NCBI RefSeq assembly: GCF_013408335.1
Contig: NZ_JACBZR010000001.1
Location: 4,813,501-4,877,500 of the forward strand
Direction of reading: 5' to 3'
Source: Nocardioides panzhihuensis
GTDB lineage: Bacteria > Actinomycetota > Actinomycetes > Propionibacteriales > Nocardioidaceae
Length of the DNA: 64,000 nt
Both the position numbers and the translations under genes were made by a program. The notes under the pieces were generated by a model, which was given only the letters and a program-made list of their open reading frames with translations, ran no database searches and had not been told where the DNA came from. Shown one piece after another: positions 1 to 8,530 of this stretch; position 1 is the first letter of the stretch; the number at the start of each line of letters is the position of its first letter.

Positions 1-2
1 CC

Positions 3-1412
3 CGCGCCATGATGACCGACGAGACGATCGAATACCTCAAGAAGTACGCCCCGATCGGCTGCCGCGACTGGACGACCGTGGACATCCTGCTCTCCGTCGG
101 CGTGCCCGCCTTCTTCTCCGGCTGCCTCACCACCACGGTCTCGACCGTCTTCCCCGACGCCACCGAGCTGCCCGGTCCGGACGCCCCGGTCGGCTACGTC
201 GACGTCTTCGACGGCACCATCCCCGAAGGTGCCCCGACCTACGCCCAGGGCGGCCTCGACGAGGTCCGGTTCCGGCCGTTCGTGAAGAACATCGACGACG
301 CGATCACGATGCTCGAGGGCTACCGTCGCGACCACCGCAAGCTGGTCACCAGCCGCCTGCACTGCTACCTGCCCGGTCGCAGCATCGGCATCGACATCGA
401 CTTCCGCCCGAAGAACCTCTCCGACCCGCGCTTCGCCGGTCTCAACCCGCTCACACCGGAAGAGTTCGACGGCATCCGCGAGAGCATGAACGACCGGCTC
501 GAGACGATCCTCACCAAGATCTTCTCCGGGGCCAGCGTCGAGGAGGTCTACGCGCAGTGGAGCGAGATGAACGCCGCTGAGGTCGAGATCGCGCGTCAGC
601 GCCGGGCCGGCGCCCGCAAGGTGGGCGAGCTGGTCAGCTCGATCGCCGACGACGTACGCAGCAACCCGGTGCACACCCCGGAGCAGGTCCCGGCCGACGC
701 GATCCACGTCGCGGTCTCGGCCCGCCCGAAGCAGCGCCCGAAGCTGCGCCGGCTGATCAAGTCCATCGCGGCGTACTCGTCGCGTCCGGTCCACCTGTGG
801 GTGCAGACCGGTGGCACCGACCTGCGCCTCGACGAGCTCGCTCGGCCGGGGATCACGCTCAGCGCGCTGGACGTGTCCGGCTTCGACGGGATCAAGCAGC
901 CCGACGGCAGCACGCTCCCGATCGGCCAGCTCGAGCGTCTCGTGGTCGCCGACCTGCTCCCCGACGTCGACAGGCTCGTCATCCTGCCGGTCTCCGCTGT
1001 GCTGACCGAGGACATCGCAGGCCTGGCCGACACCGACCTGGAGGGCAACCTGCTGGCTGCCGCCGACGTCGTCGGCACCCGCGGGGTCAGTGGCTTCCAG
1101 CAGATCCACGCTGCCGCCAACAAGCAGGCTGAGCGCACCACCCTGGCGGCCGAGCTGCGTCGTGACGGCCACCAGCGGCATGCCTTCGACTTCGACGCCT
1201 TCGACATCGATGTGCTCGTGCTCGATGCCGCGCAGTGGCGTGAGAAGGGTCTGCTCGCCTCGCTGGCGCCCTACGTCGAGACCTACGGGATGACCTACCG
1301 CAACGTGGTCCTGCTCGAGGTCGGCCCGCACCGCGCGGTCCTGCCGGAGCGTTGGAACGCGATCCCCGGCAAGACCTCGGTTGCCGAGCCGGCCCTCGCC
1401 CGGCTGGCGTGA
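3..1412 (+). CDS. Polysaccharide pyruvyl transferase / GT8-like fusion, 5' partial
   Basis: The frame is open at the left edge, so the true start is probably upstream; the first in-frame ATG is at 9. Counting from it, residues ~10-170 resemble the C-terminal half of the polysaccharide pyruvyl transferase family (APIGCRDWTTVD, then VPAFFSGCLT). Residues ~230-450 look like a GT8 (LgtC-type) fold: LERLVVADLLPDVDRLVIL, FDIDVLVLDAAQWRE and LPERWN. Where GT8 enzymes carry the metal-binding DxD, this protein reads LPVSAV, so the domain may be inactive or metal-independent. It probably acts in the cytoplasm on surface glycan. A strong terminator follows. Domain calls are by motif only. Confidence 0.7.
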   Translation, partial: RAMMTDETIEYLKKYAPIGCRDWTTVDILLSVGVPAFFSGCLTTTVSTVFPDATELPGPDAPVGYVDVFDGTIPEGAPTYAQGGLDEVRFRPFVKNIDDAITMLEGYRRDHRKLVTSRLHCYLPGRSIGIDIDFRPKNLSDPRFAGLNPLTPEEFDGIRESMNDRLETILTKIFSGASVEEVYAQWSEMNAAEVEIARQRRAGARKVGELVSSIADDVRSNPVHTPEQVPADAIHVAVSARPKQRPKLRRLIKSIAAYSSRPVHLWVQTGGTDLRLDELARPGITLSALDVSGFDGIKQPDGSTLPIGQLERLVVADLLPDVDRLVILPVSAVLTEDIAGLADTDLEGNLLAAADVVGTRGVSGFQQIHAAANKQAERTTLAAELRRDGHQRHAFDFDAFDIDVLVLDAAQWREKGLLASLAPYVETYGMTYRNVVLLEVGPHRAVLPERWNAIPGKTSVAEPALARLA

Positions 1413-1429
1413 CCTAAGACCCGCGTAGA

Positions 1430-1476
1430 GCAGCGATGGCGCGCCCCGCAAGGGGACGCGCCATCGCTGCTTTTGT
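1430..1476 (+). terminator. Rho-independent terminator
   Basis: An 18-bp stem (left arm 1430-1447, right arm 1452-1470 with one bulged A), a GCAA-type loop and a TTTTG tail follow the stop codon of the first gene by 18 bases. The tail is T-rich only in the plus direction. It separates this gene from the convergent TagF-like gene. Confidence 0.9.
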
Positions 1477-1481
1477 GACCG

Positions 1482-4400
1482 TCAGTGCTTGTCGAAGAAG
1501 GCCTCGACGACCCGCTCGGTCGCCTTGCCGTCCTGGGTGTACTGGTACTTGGCGTTGAACGCGGCGATCCGGTCTCGATACCGGCCCTCGAGCCGGTCCA
1601 GGTCGGACAGGGCCGCGACGACCTCCTCGGCAGTGTCGAGCATCGGCCCGGGCGCGGTGTCGGCGTAGTCGTAGAGGAACCCGCGGATGCCGCCGGTGTA
1701 GTCGGACAGGTCGGGCACCAGGAACACCATCGGTCGCCCGGTGAGAGCGAAGTCGAAGCGCAGGCTGGAGTAGTCGAGCACCGCCGCGTCGGAGGCCAGG
1801 ATCAGGTCGTTGATCTCCGGGTAGTCGGTGACGTCGATGATCCGGGCGGTGCGCTCGCTGCGCTCGCTCCCCTTCGAGTTGAACCGGTGGCCACGCAGGA
1901 GGATGACGTAGTCGTCCCCCAGCGCCTCGCTGGCCGCGACCACGTCGAGGTGCTCGACCATCTTCGCCGAGCGGTAGTTGAGCGCCAGGTGGTCCCGCCA
2001 GGTCGGGGCGTACAGGATCACATTCTGGTTCGGGCCGATTCCGAGCAGCCTGCGCGTCCGCTCGCGAGCCTCGCCCGCCGGCGGGCCGACGAGCGCGTCG
2101 TCACGGGGATAGCCTTCGCTGTGGATCGCGCCGTCGTAGGCGTACTCCTCGCGGTAGTAGCGGTCCATCTCCGGCGTCGGCGTCAGGATCAGGTCCCAAC
2201 CGGCGGTCGTCCGGTCGAGCTCGGCTTTGCAGCGCAGCGGCGAGAACTGCTTCGCGAGCCACATCCGCAGGCCCATCGACTTGGCGGGATAGCCATGGAA
2301 GGTCTGCAGGAACCGTTGCCCCTCCCGCTTTCGCCACCACCGGTCGAAGTCGATGTTCTGGACGAGATACTTGGCGGTGCCGATGACCCGATACCACTCC
2401 GGGCTCTGCAGCACGATCGGGATGCCACCCTCGGGGACTCTGGACGCGTGGTCGGCGACGCCCCAGTAGAGGGTGAGGTCGGGGCGGGTACGACGCAGGT
2501 GCTCGTGGATCGCGAGCTGGGAGTCGGTGGCGGTCGAGCCGGCGTAGGTCGAGAGATAGACCGCGGACTCGTCGATGGGCTCCTCGGCTGCCAGGACCCG
2601 CTCACGGGCGAGGTTGTGTGCGTAGCTCCCGGCGTGGTCGACGGAGATCGGCGGCTGCAGGGTGATTCCTGGCCCGTTGCCGTTGACCGGACGCAGCCGG
2701 GCCTCGTCACTGACCTGGAAGTCGGCCTGATGCTCGAGGAACGCGGCGGTGTGGCGTACGTTGCCCGCGCGTTTGGCCCCACACGTCAGCCGGAACTGAT
2801 AGCTGCCGTTGGGCAGGACGGAGTCGCCGAGGCCCCACTCGTCCCAGTGCAGGGTGAAGACCACCTCGAAGTCGGAGGCACCGGTGTCGATCTTGACCGT
2901 CTCGCTGTGCTGCGAGCCGGAGAGGGTCAGCCGGGCGTGCTTCGGGATCGAGCTGAGCCAGTGGCCGCGGACGGTGATCCTGCCTTCGCCGAGCTCGACG
3001 CGGTCGAGCGCGACGGTGTCGGCCGTCTCGATGATCTGGGCGTAGCCCTGGCCGTCTCGGGCGGCCAGCACGCTACCACCGCGTTCGCCGGTCCACGGTG
3101 CGCCGATCGGGTCGGTCCAGGCGATCCGGCCGGTGATATCGCCCTGGAGGGCTTCCAGCCGCCATGCGGCGTGCGCTCCGAGCTCTACCGCTCCGTGGGC
3201 GGGAAGGGTGAGCGTCACCCTGCCGTCCTCGACCGGCGCCTCGATGCGGACACCGCCGCCGGTCGCCCGCACGGCCTGCGGCAGCTCGCCGGCCAGCGTC
3301 AGGGAGACGGTGCGGTCATCGACCTGCGCCTTCTGCAAGGTGGTGGGCGTCGTCGGAGTGGCAAGGAAGCTGAGCTGGTCGGCGAAGCGGTCGCAGGCCA
3401 CGGACACGCCGGAGGAGGTGTGGACCCGGGGGCGGTAGCGCGTCGCCAGGTTGCCCGCCGGGCCACGCGTGTCTATCTGGACGTCGCTGGTGGTGCGAAT
3501 GACACCGTCGACGTCGATGGTGACCTCGAGGTGCCACCGTCCGGTGGTCAGTCGGGTGAGGTCGACTTCGGTGCGGCACCCGCCGGGGCGGTAGTCCTGG
3601 TACTTGTGACCGATGCTCATGTTGGCCTGTGCGTCCCGCCGCGGGGTCACGGTCAGCTCGATCGGGTCGGGAAGCCCCGCGTCGGGGTCCGCCCCGCTGC
3701 CGTCGTCGGCATCGCCGCCGGCCGTGTCCGGCACCAGACGTGCCGTGATGACCGGGGTCGCCTCGGCGAGGTCGACGAGCTCGATCCACGCCACCAGGTC
3801 GATCACGGCCCGGTCGGAGTCGTGAGGACGTACGTCGCGCACCAGCACCCGCGCCGGCGTCTCGTACACGTTGAGCGTGGTCACGTCCTCGGGCAGCTCC
3901 GTGTCGGGGAAGATCCCGTGCACCTGGCCGTCGGCGACGCGTGTGCGCAGGTTGCCACGCTCGAACCAGCGTGACGCGACGAACGCGGTCAGCTCCCCAC
4001 GCCGGTCGGCGACGAGGTAGGTCAGCCGTGCCCGAACCTCGACCGGCAGCTTGAGCCACACCTCGACAGAGACGCCGCGCTCGATCTCGACGACGAGATC
4101 GCGCAGGCTGGTCCACTGCTCCGAGCTCATCCGCTCGACGTCGCCGAGAATGGTGTTGGCGCGGCCGGCGAGCCCGCCGAGCGCCCAGTGGTCACGCAGG
4201 TCGGAGGCCAGCTGACCGATCGCGACCCAGGTCGCCCGCGTCTGCTCGATCCACTCCTCCATGCCGAGCGTCTGGTCGTGGAGCTGCTCGACCGGGGTGC
4301 CGTCGGCTCGGTCCATGTCCACGCACACCGGGGCCGTGACCACGTCGAACCGGTCGGCCTTCAGATAGCCGTCGAAACCGACCGCGTCTGCGCCACCGAC

Positions 4401-5036
4401 GCCGCCGAAGCTGAATCCGTGCCGCCGCCAGAAGGTGGTGCGGAAGAGCCGGTTGCTGACCCCGACATCGCTCAACGCCACCGGGAACTCGTCCAGGGTG
4501 AGACCGGAGCGGTTCTGCGCGTGCACGAGGTCGTAAGGCGCCACCACCGGCGGCGAGAGCCGCTCGCGACTCTCGATGCGGCCCACCGCGAGATCGGAGC
4601 CGCTCTCTTCCAGAGAGGTGACCAGCGTACGCATCGCGTTCGGCGTGAGGAGATCGGCAGCGAGCAGGAAGCAGACATAGTCTCCCCGCACGGCACGGGC
4701 GCCGCGATCACGGGCCTCGGCCTGGGTCGCGGAGCTCTCCAGCAACCGCAGTCGGTAGTCGTCCGGAACGTCGGCCAGGATCTGGTCGCTCACCGCGCTG
4801 GCCTGTCCATAAGGCGCGATGAGGATCTCGAGGGTCGTATGGGTCTGCTCTCGCACCGAGAGGAGCGACTCGGCCAGGTACTGCTCGTCTCGATCGGTGA
4901 CCGTCACCACCACCGAGACGAGTGGGCCGCGCTCGTGTCCGAGAACGCGATGCCCGGCGTCGCGAGCCAGCCGACGAATGCCCTGTGGCATCCTTCGTTC
5001 GGCTCGACGCAAGACGTCGACGAATCCCTGACCCAT
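1482..5036 (-). CDS. GT2-like / CDP-glycerol glycerophosphotransferase (TagF) family protein
   Basis: Large (1184 aa) cytoplasmic or membrane-associated polymerase for a teichoic-acid-like polymer. Residues ~35-250 have a GT2 fold (VSVVVTVTDRDEQYLAESLL), but the usual DADD motif reads LAAD, so this domain may not be catalytic. The middle is a series of beta-rich segments without a clear family. The C-terminal ~380 residues match the TagF/TarF CDP-glycerol glycerophosphotransferase domain: FHGYPAKSMGL, YAPTWR, LLRGH and DAAVLDYSSLRFDF are intact. The ATG at 5036 is chosen over the upstream in-frame start because GAGAGGG lies 7 bases before it. It precedes the pseudaminic acid genes, so it may build the polymer that carries or contains that sugar (inference). 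Confidence 0.8.
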   Translation of the reverse strand: MGQGFVDVLRRAERRMPQGIRRLARDAGHRVLGHERGPLVSVVVTVTDRDEQYLAESLLSVREQTHTTLEILIAPYGQASAVSDQILADVPDDYRLRLLESSATQAEARDRGARAVRGDYVCFLLAADLLTPNAMRTLVTSLEESGSDLAVGRIESRERLSPPVVAPYDLVHAQNRSGLTLDEFPVALSDVGVSNRLFRTTFWRRHGFSFGGVGGADAVGFDGYLKADRFDVVTAPVCVDMDRADGTPVEQLHDQTLGMEEWIEQTRATWVAIGQLASDLRDHWALGGLAGRANTILGDVERMSSEQWTSLRDLVVEIERGVSVEVWLKLPVEVRARLTYLVADRRGELTAFVASRWFERGNLRTRVADGQVHGIFPDTELPEDVTTLNVYETPARVLVRDVRPHDSDRAVIDLVAWIELVDLAEATPVITARLVPDTAGGDADDGSGADPDAGLPDPIELTVTPRRDAQANMSIGHKYQDYRPGGCRTEVDLTRLTTGRWHLEVTIDVDGVIRTTSDVQIDTRGPAGNLATRYRPRVHTSSGVSVACDRFADQLSFLATPTTPTTLQKAQVDDRTVSLTLAGELPQAVRATGGGVRIEAPVEDGRVTLTLPAHGAVELGAHAAWRLEALQGDITGRIAWTDPIGAPWTGERGGSVLAARDGQGYAQIIETADTVALDRVELGEGRITVRGHWLSSIPKHARLTLSGSQHSETVKIDTGASDFEVVFTLHWDEWGLGDSVLPNGSYQFRLTCGAKRAGNVRHTAAFLEHQADFQVSDEARLRPVNGNGPGITLQPPISVDHAGSYAHNLARERVLAAEEPIDESAVYLSTYAGSTATDSQLAIHEHLRRTRPDLTLYWGVADHASRVPEGGIPIVLQSPEWYRVIGTAKYLVQNIDFDRWWRKREGQRFLQTFHGYPAKSMGLRMWLAKQFSPLRCKAELDRTTAGWDLILTPTPEMDRYYREEYAYDGAIHSEGYPRDDALVGPPAGEARERTRRLLGIGPNQNVILYAPTWRDHLALNYRSAKMVEHLDVVAASEALGDDYVILLRGHRFNSKGSERSERTARIIDVTDYPEINDLILASDAAVLDYSSLRFDFALTGRPMVFLVPDLSDYTGGIRGFLYDYADTAPGPMLDTAEEVVAALSDLDRLEGRYRDRIAAFNAKYQYTQDGKATERVVEAFFDKH

Positions 5037-5208
5037 GCAAGTTCCCTCTCGGTTCGGGGGCGCGCCGAGATGACGTCCCCGTGAATCTGGTCGAAGCCAG
5101 AGGTTACAGGCGAACGAACGGTCTCCCGTACTCCGGCCGATGCCCGCGTCGATCACGTCGACAGGGCAAGCCGTCAGTCACGCCGCCTGCAACTGCGACG
5201 GCGAGCAC

Positions 5209-5595
5209 TCAGCGTCGGGATCCGGACCCTTCGGCATCGAGCGTGCCGATCGACACGACGATGCCGCCTGCCAGGCGTACCGTCCTGAGGCTCACCCCGG
5301 CGCTACGGCCGTCCCCGCCAGGGTCGGCACCGGTCATCAGATCCACCAGATCGAGGACCCCTCGGCCGGTGAGCTTCGCGACGCACTCGGCCCGGGTCCA
5401 TCGCTCCCAGAACCGGTCGGTCCCGAACCGTGTCGCGAGGGCCGCCGGGACCGCACGGTCCACCTCCGCGTCGACGGCCACCGGGACGTCGTAGGAGCCC
5501 GTCCAGGCGACCACCCGGCCGTCGTGGAGGTGGCTGCGGGCTCGATGGCCCGCGAGCTCGGCGTCGCTGCCGACGCTGAGCTCGCCACCGGACAT
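5209..5595 (-). CDS. Compact Sfp-like 4'-phosphopantetheinyl transferase (putative)
   Basis: 128 aa, about half the length of Sfp-type enzymes. It keeps two recognisable blocks: VAVDAEVDR (compare the Mg-binding V/I-G-V/I-D motif) and FWERWTRAECVAKLTGRG (compare W-S/T-x-K-E-A-x-x-K), with Ala in place of the first Lys. Such enzymes move phosphopantetheine from CoA to the serine of a carrier protein. The start codon overlaps the SDR stop by one base (TGATG), so it is translationally coupled in the ACP-ligase-SDR operon. That context fits activation of the operon's own ACP. It could be a degenerate or N-terminally minimised enzyme; the assignment rests on short motifs. Confidence 0.5.
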   Translation of the reverse strand: MSGGELSVGSDAELAGHRARSHLHDGRVVAWTGSYDVPVAVDAEVDRAVPAALATRFGTDRFWERWTRAECVAKLTGRGVLDLVDLMTGADPGGDGRSAGVSLRTVRLAGGIVVSIGTLDAEGSGSRR

Positions 5596-6341
5596 CAGAT
5601 CGAGCCGCCGCCGTCGATGACGATCGACTGGCCGTTGATGTTGGTCTGCTCGAGCAGGAGCATCCGGACGGTCGGGACGACGTCGTCGGGCGTGGTCATC
5701 GCTCCTGAGGGCGTACGCCGCGCGATCGACTCGAGCTGGCTCGCACCGAGCACGGCGGACATCTCCGAGGCGAAGAACCCGGGAGCGACCGAGTTGACCA
5801 GCACCCGGCCACCGAGCTCACGGGCCAGCGAGCGGGTCGCCGCGTCGAGGCCTCCCTTGGTGGCGGAGTAGGCCACCAGGCCCTGGTAGCCGCGCTGGCC
5901 ACAGATCGAGGTCACGTTGACGACCCGACCCTTCAGACCCTTGCCGATCAGGCGCCGCAGCACGAACCGGGTGAGCACCAGGGGCGCGGTCAGATTGGTC
6001 TCGATGATCTGCGCGATCCGGTCCGACGAGGTGTGCACGTGCAGCGAGTCCTGGCCGATCGCGGCGTTGTTGACCAGGCCGTCGATGACGCCGAGCCTCG
6101 CCTCGACCTCCTTGACGAACCCCTGGGCCGCCTTCTCGTCGGTTACGTCGACCGAGCCGACGTGGGTGTCCTCGGGGTACTTCGAAGCCAGCGCCTCGAG
6201 CTCGGGGGTCACCGTGCGCGCGAAGGCCGCGACCTTCACCCCACGCTCGAGCAGGTCGGTGACGATGGCGAGACCGAGGCCGCGCGAAGCGCCGGAGACC
6301 AGCACGACGGATACGGGCGGGACGGGTGCGAAATCAGACAT
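5595..6341 (-). CDS. SDR-family 3-oxoacyl-ACP reductase-like (FabG-like)
   Basis: 248 aa classical short-chain dehydrogenase. Visible motifs: VLVSGASRGLGLA (NAD(P)-binding TGxxxGxG region), LVNNAAIG, and the catalytic YSATKGG (Tyr-x-x-x-Lys), with the Ser of VTSI before it. The C-terminus NGQSIVIDGGGSI is typical of FabG-like proteins. It overlaps the upstream ligase gene by 8 bases and the downstream phosphopantetheinyl transferase gene by 1, so the four genes form one tight operon. By context it probably reduces a beta-ketoacyl group, perhaps carried on the adjacent ACP. The substrate is not readable from sequence. Confidence 0.85.
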   Translation of the reverse strand: MSDFAPVPPVSVVLVSGASRGLGLAIVTDLLERGVKVAAFARTVTPELEALASKYPEDTHVGSVDVTDEKAAQGFVKEVEARLGVIDGLVNNAAIGQDSLHVHTSSDRIAQIIETNLTAPLVLTRFVLRRLIGKGLKGRVVNVTSICGQRGYQGLVAYSATKGGLDAATRSLARELGGRVLVNSVAPGFFASEMSAVLGASQLESIARRTPSGAMTTPDDVVPTVRMLLLEQTNINGQSIVIDGGGSI

Positions 6342-7560
6342 CGCTCTTCAGTGTCTCCTTGGCCGGGATCTCGTCAAGCATCTTGATACGCCGGGGGACG
6401 GCGTACTCGGGCAGCCGCTCGGCCGCCCAGCGGGTCAGGTCGTCGGCGGTCACGTCCGAGTCGTGGGCGGCGACCACGTCCGCCACGACCATGGTGCCGA
6501 CCAGCGGCGCCTTCCGGCCGCGCACGGCGGCCCAGGCCACCTCGGGGTGGGACTGCAGCAGGTCGCGTACGGCTCCGGCGGACACCTTCGAGCCACCGAC
6601 GTTGAGCTCGTCGCGGTCCAGACGACCGGTGACCAGCACCCGACCGTCCTCGATGCGGGCGGCGTCGCCGGTGCGTACGGCTCCGGTCATCTCGGCGCCC
6701 GAGGCGTCCGTGCCGTGGTGCGGGGAGGTGATCACCAGCTCGCCGTCGACGACCGCCAGCCGCGGCCGGCCGGGGACGTCACGATCCAGCCACTCCACCG
6801 GGAACCCGGCGCGGCCGTCGTGGACGACGATCGCGGCGCCGACCTCGGAGGAGGCGTAGATCCAGGACACCCGCGCGGCCGGAAAGGCCTCGCTGACCTG
6901 CGACAGCACGGCCTGGTCGACCGGCTCGCCACCGAGCGTGACCTGCTCGAGCGGCAGCTTCTGCAGCTCGGCGCCGTGCCGCATGAGCGTCCGTCGCCAG
7001 AACGTCGGAGTGCCTGAGACCGCGGTGACGCCGTGCTCGAGCGCGGGCGCCACCCAATCGTCCAGATCAGCCGGGTCGACGAGGACCAGGCCCTGACCGG
7101 GCACGCCGAGTCCCAGGGTGATCACCTGCCACCACGCGTACGTCCCGGGCGAATAGGGGCAGAGCCAGGTGCGCGGGGCCAGCTCGCCGGTCACGGTCGA
7201 GAGCGACTCGAGGGTGTGACCGACCCGCTTGGGCCGGCCGGTCGATCCGGAGGTGAGCAGCCAGACCCGGCCGTCCTCGGCCGGGCGTGGAGCGGTCGCC
7301 GCCTGCACGTCACCGGAAGCGGAAACGTCGAACCCTGCCGTACGCAGCTCCTCGGCGAGCGACTCGTCGAGCCGCCCGGAGGAGGCGACGAGCAGCTCGC
7401 CGCCGTCCTTCAGCCCCGCGACCGCGGACAGCGCGTCGATGCTGCGCTCGACCACGTACGCCGTCGGTGCCGGACGCGGTCCGGTGGACCGCTGCGCGAG
7501 CTCACGCCAGGTCGCGCGACTCCCGGTTCCGGCGTCGACGACGAGGTTGTCGCCGATCAC
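6334..7560 (-). CDS. AMP-forming acyl-ACP/acyl-CoA ligase (ANL superfamily), short
   Basis: 408 aa, shorter than the usual ~500 because the N-terminal part is reduced. Core ANL motifs are present: LLTSGSTGRPKRV (A3, phosphate loop), YASSEVG (A5), TGDAARIEDGRVLVTGRLD (A7-A8), and a C-terminal PAKETLKSDV carrying the A10 lysine. Such enzymes adenylate a carboxylic acid and pass it to a phosphopantetheine thiol. The GTG start overlaps the ACP stop (GTGA), which points to the ACP as partner. With the downstream reductase and phosphopantetheinyl transferase it looks like a dedicated acyl-donor module beside the pseudaminic acid genes. Confidence 0.85.
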   Translation of the reverse strand: MIGDNLVVDAGTGSRATWRELAQRSTGPRPAPTAYVVERSIDALSAVAGLKDGGELLVASSGRLDESLAEELRTAGFDVSASGDVQAATAPRPAEDGRVWLLTSGSTGRPKRVGHTLESLSTVTGELAPRTWLCPYSPGTYAWWQVITLGLGVPGQGLVLVDPADLDDWVAPALEHGVTAVSGTPTFWRRTLMRHGAELQKLPLEQVTLGGEPVDQAVLSQVSEAFPAARVSWIYASSEVGAAIVVHDGRAGFPVEWLDRDVPGRPRLAVVDGELVITSPHHGTDASGAEMTGAVRTGDAARIEDGRVLVTGRLDRDELNVGGSKVSAGAVRDLLQSHPEVAWAAVRGRKAPLVGTMVVADVVAAHDSDVTADDLTRWAAERLPEYAVPRRIKMLDEIPAKETLKSDV

Positions 7561-7808
7561 TGCCCCTGGATCTCCACGAGCAGGTCGAGCACGTCGCCGA
7601 TCGTCTCGATCGAGCGAAGTCCGGCCGCCTCGAAGTTGAGCTCGTCGCCGATCTCGTCCTCGACCCGGAGCGCGAGCTCGGAGAAGTCGAGAGAACGGAA
7701 ACCGATGTCGGCCAGCTTCGCGGCGTCGTCGTCCGGAAGGGTCTTCCCCTGCACGGCCAGCACCTCACCCATGAGCTTGCGGACCGCCGGTCGGTCAAGA
7801 GTCTCCAT
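7557..7808 (-). CDS. Acyl carrier protein
   Basis: 83 aa acidic carrier protein. The phosphopantetheine site is the Ser in DIGFRSLDFSEL (the usual DSL reads RSL), followed by LALRVEDEIGDELNFE as expected for helix II-III. I chose the ATG at 7808; an in-frame GTG at 7850 would add 14 residues unlike ACPs. TATGGT lies 8 bases before this ATG and there is no good Shine-Dalgarno sequence, so the message may be leaderless. First gene of the four-gene acyl-activation operon; it diverges from pseH. Confidence 0.85.
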   Translation of the reverse strand: METLDRPAVRKLMGEVLAVQGKTLPDDDAAKLADIGFRSLDFSELALRVEDEIGDELNFEAAGLRSIETIGDVLDLLVEIQGQ

Positions 7809-7907
7809 GGCCTCGGACCATATCGTGACGCCCGACGAGGGAAACCCCACCGGTCCGGAACGTGCGAGTAACGTGAGCGCGCATTCCCATGACGTCTGAG
7901 GAGATCG
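7809..7907. promoter_or_regulatory. Divergent promoter region, ACP operon / pseH
   Basis: About 100 bp between the two divergent start codons. On the minus strand TATGGT (7814-7819 on the plus strand) is a plausible extended -10 for a leaderless ACP transcript. On the plus strand TAACGT (7869-7874) is a candidate -10 for pseH, which has its own GAGGAG ribosome site 4 bases before ATG. No convincing -35 boxes are visible. The shared control region is the main sequence link between the acyl cassette and the sugar pathway. Confidence 0.4.
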
Positions 7908-8444
7908 ATGTTACGACGGGCGACCGCCGACGACCTGCCGAACATGTTGGCCTGGCGCAACCAGGACGCGAACCGCTCGGTGAGCATCAACCAGCATCTG
8001 ATCACCCCTGAGGAGCACGCCGCCTGGTGGTCCCGGGTCGCTCAGGACCCGACCCGGCGCGTGCTGATGTTCGAGTACGCCGCCCGGCCTCTCGGCGTGG
8101 TGAGCTTCTTCGACCACGACCCGGGCACGAGGACCGCCTCGTGGGGTTTCTATCTCGACCACGACGGCACCACCGCCGACGGCACCACTCTGATGGCGTG
8201 GACCAAGATCATGCGCGAGGCCGTGGCGTACGCCTTCGCCCCCGAGCCGGACGGGCTCGACATCGACGTCCTGGAGGGTGAGGTGCTCCCCCACAACGAA
8301 TCGGTTCGCACGATGAACCGCCGCCTCGGTTTCACCGAGGGCGAACCCTATGAGCAGACCGTCGGCGACAGCTCGGTGACCGCGATCCCGGTCAGGCTGC
8401 ACCGCGACGACCGACCCACCCGACGTTCCCCCAAGGAGCAGTAA
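7908..8444 (+). CDS. pseH: PseH-like UDP-4-amino-sugar N-acyltransferase (GNAT)
   Basis: 178 aa GNAT protein. The opening LRRATADDLPNMLAWRNQD and ITPEEHAAWW are typical of PseH, which acylates the 4-amino group of UDP-4-amino-4,6-dideoxy-N-acetyl-beta-L-altrosamine, and the NESVRTMNRRLGF stretch is the usual GNAT acetyl-CoA end. It acts between PseC and PseG in CMP-pseudaminic acid synthesis. Its stop codon overlaps the start of a 28-codon small ORF (TAATG), which in turn overlaps pseI. Divergence from an ACP/ligase/reductase operon raises the possibility that its donor is an acyl-ACP other than acetyl-CoA (inference). Confidence 0.85.
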   Translation: MLRRATADDLPNMLAWRNQDANRSVSINQHLITPEEHAAWWSRVAQDPTRRVLMFEYAARPLGVVSFFDHDPGTRTASWGFYLDHDGTTADGTTLMAWTKIMREAVAYAFAPEPDGLDIDVLEGEVLPHNESVRTMNRRLGFTEGEPYEQTVGDSSVTAIPVRLHRDDRPTRRSPKEQ

Positions 8445-8530
8445 TGAGCGAGCGCCAGCGAGCGACCATCAGATCTTTCATCGGGCCGCGTCCGTACTCT
8501 GGCGCTCGCGCTACGGAGGTGGCCCGATGA
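8444..8530 (+). CDS. 28-codon small ORF coupled to pseH and pseI
   Basis: Encodes 28 residues beginning MSERQRATIR and ending ATEVAR. Its ATG overlaps the pseH stop (TAATG) and its TGA overlaps the pseI start (ATGA), so ribosomes could pass through all three. The bases ACGGAGG near its end encode Thr-Glu and also form the Shine-Dalgarno sequence of pseI. A related 28-codon ORF sits in the same arrangement before tilS (36449-36535, minus). The first 27 bases of the two differ at only two sites, both silent third positions. An 11-bp inverted repeat (8448-8458 with 8499-8509) could fold over it. It may be a leader or coupling peptide, or a mobile intergenic element that happens to be open; function unknown. 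Confidence 0.55.
   Translation: MSERQRATIRSFIGPRPYSGARATEVAR

Noticed and set aside
1485..3974. 829-aa open frame on the plus strand
   Set aside because: Antisense shadow of the TagF-like gene; composition is Val/Arg/Gly-rich with no motif, as expected from reversed high-GC codons.
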